Of a stretch of DNA of 9,619 nt, positions 9,403-9,619 are shown in pieces. Origin of the DNA: Rhizobacter sp. Its GTDB lineage: Bacteria; Pseudomonadota; Gammaproteobacteria; Burkholderiales; Burkholderiaceae_C. How positions within the stretch are numbered: the first letter of the stretch is position 1; every line of letters begins with the position of its first letter. A program made the position numbers and the translations under genes. The DNA lies in the NCBI GenBank assembly GCA_025359585.1, contig JANYFX010000140.1, forward strand, positions 1 to 9,619, read 5' to 3'. The notes beneath the pieces are model-generated. The model was not told the origin of the DNA, ran no database searches, and was given only the letters and a program-made list of their open reading frames with translations.

Positions 9403-9498
9403 GTGTGGCTGTTCATGCCTGCCGTGCTTTGGGGCGCATCGTTCCTCTTCATGCGCGAGGGTGCGCCCGAGTTCGGGCCGGTCGTGTTGCCGGCCTAG
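9403..9498 (+). pseudogene. N-terminal stub of an EamA/DMT family transporter
   Basis: A 31-codon reading frame from GTG 9403 to TAG 9496-9498 encodes a segment containing AVLWGASFLFMREGAPEFGP. This strongly resembles the first membrane helix and following loop of EamA/DMT drug/metabolite exporters, which normally run to about 290 residues with ten helices. The homology stops after about residue 27 and no continuation is seen in any + frame to the window end, so this is a remnant, not a small gene. It is in the same frame as ogt, 33 bases after its stop. The likely cause is a deletion or rearrangement joining it to the convergent gene at about 9490-9498. Family assignment rests on one short segment. 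Confidence 0.6.
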
Positions 9499-9619
9499 CG
9501 TGTCCTTGGTTTGACACTCCAGACGGGCTGATCGTCATAACCGGCGAGCTGGGTGGGGAAGTTGGACGCCGAGACGATGCGGTTCCAGGCCTCGGCCGCG
9601 CCCGCAGCGCCATGGTCCA
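9495..9619 (-). CDS. C-terminal end of an unidentified protein, running off the window
   Basis: On the minus strand, 40 codons are open from the window edge to a TAG at 9497-9495. The deduced end reads AWNRIVSASNFPTQLAG followed by YDDQPVWSVKPRTR, with aromatic and polar residues typical of a folded globular protein, and most third codon positions are G or C, matching real genes nearby. I do not recognise the family. No membrane helix is visible in this part. It converges on the transporter stub, and the two stop codons share the CTAG at 9495-9498. Most of the gene lies beyond the window, so neither start nor function can be given. Confidence 0.5.
   Translation of the reverse strand, partial: DHGAAGAAEAWNRIVSASNFPTQLAGYDDQPVWSVKPRTR

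Overview
The window is high-GC bacterial DNA. Its codon use is strongly GC-biased, its genes are tightly packed on the + strand, and its gene content suits a beta-proteobacterium, probably a Burkholderiales of the Rubrivivax/Methylibium/Leptothrix type. That placement is inferred from composition and protein similarity remembered by eye; no search was run.

Positions 1-7252 are one catabolic operon with almost no intergenic DNA. It opens inside the beta subunit of a biotin-dependent acyl-CoA carboxylase. A citronellyl-CoA dehydrogenase-like enzyme, an isohexenylglutaconyl-CoA hydratase-like crotonase and the biotin-carrying alpha subunit follow. This is the atuC-atuD-atuE-atuF order of the acyclic terpene (citronellol/geraniol) utilisation cluster of Pseudomonas aeruginosa, and the sequences fit that reading better than the leucine (liu) pathway. 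AtuD would oxidise citronellyl-CoA to geranyl-CoA, AtuC/AtuF would carboxylate the gamma-methyl group, and AtuE would hydrate the product. Downstream, the expected atuG/atuH are absent. In their place, all joined by short stop/start overlaps, are a second acyl-CoA dehydrogenase, a TetR-type regulator and a second crotonase of a different subtype. The operon promoter and the regulator's operator must lie upstream of the window.

Positions 7253-7339 are the only substantial intergenic gap. It holds a 10-bp palindrome, two direct copies of GTCCGAAA 15 bp apart, and a CATAAT -10 box placed so close to the next ATG that the transcript is probably leaderless.

Positions 7340-9369 are a two-gene alkylation-repair operon: an Ada N-domain/AraC/AlkA glycosylase fusion overlapped by an Ogt-type O6-alkylguanine-DNA methyltransferase. 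Together they divide the jobs of E. coli Ada and AlkA differently: sensing and base excision are in one protein, O6-methylguanine reversal in the other.

Positions 9370-9619 look like a rearrangement scar. A 31-codon stub of an EamA/DMT transporter N-terminus stops at a TAG. That TAG shares a CTAG with the stop codon of an unidentified gene coming in on the minus strand and running off the window.
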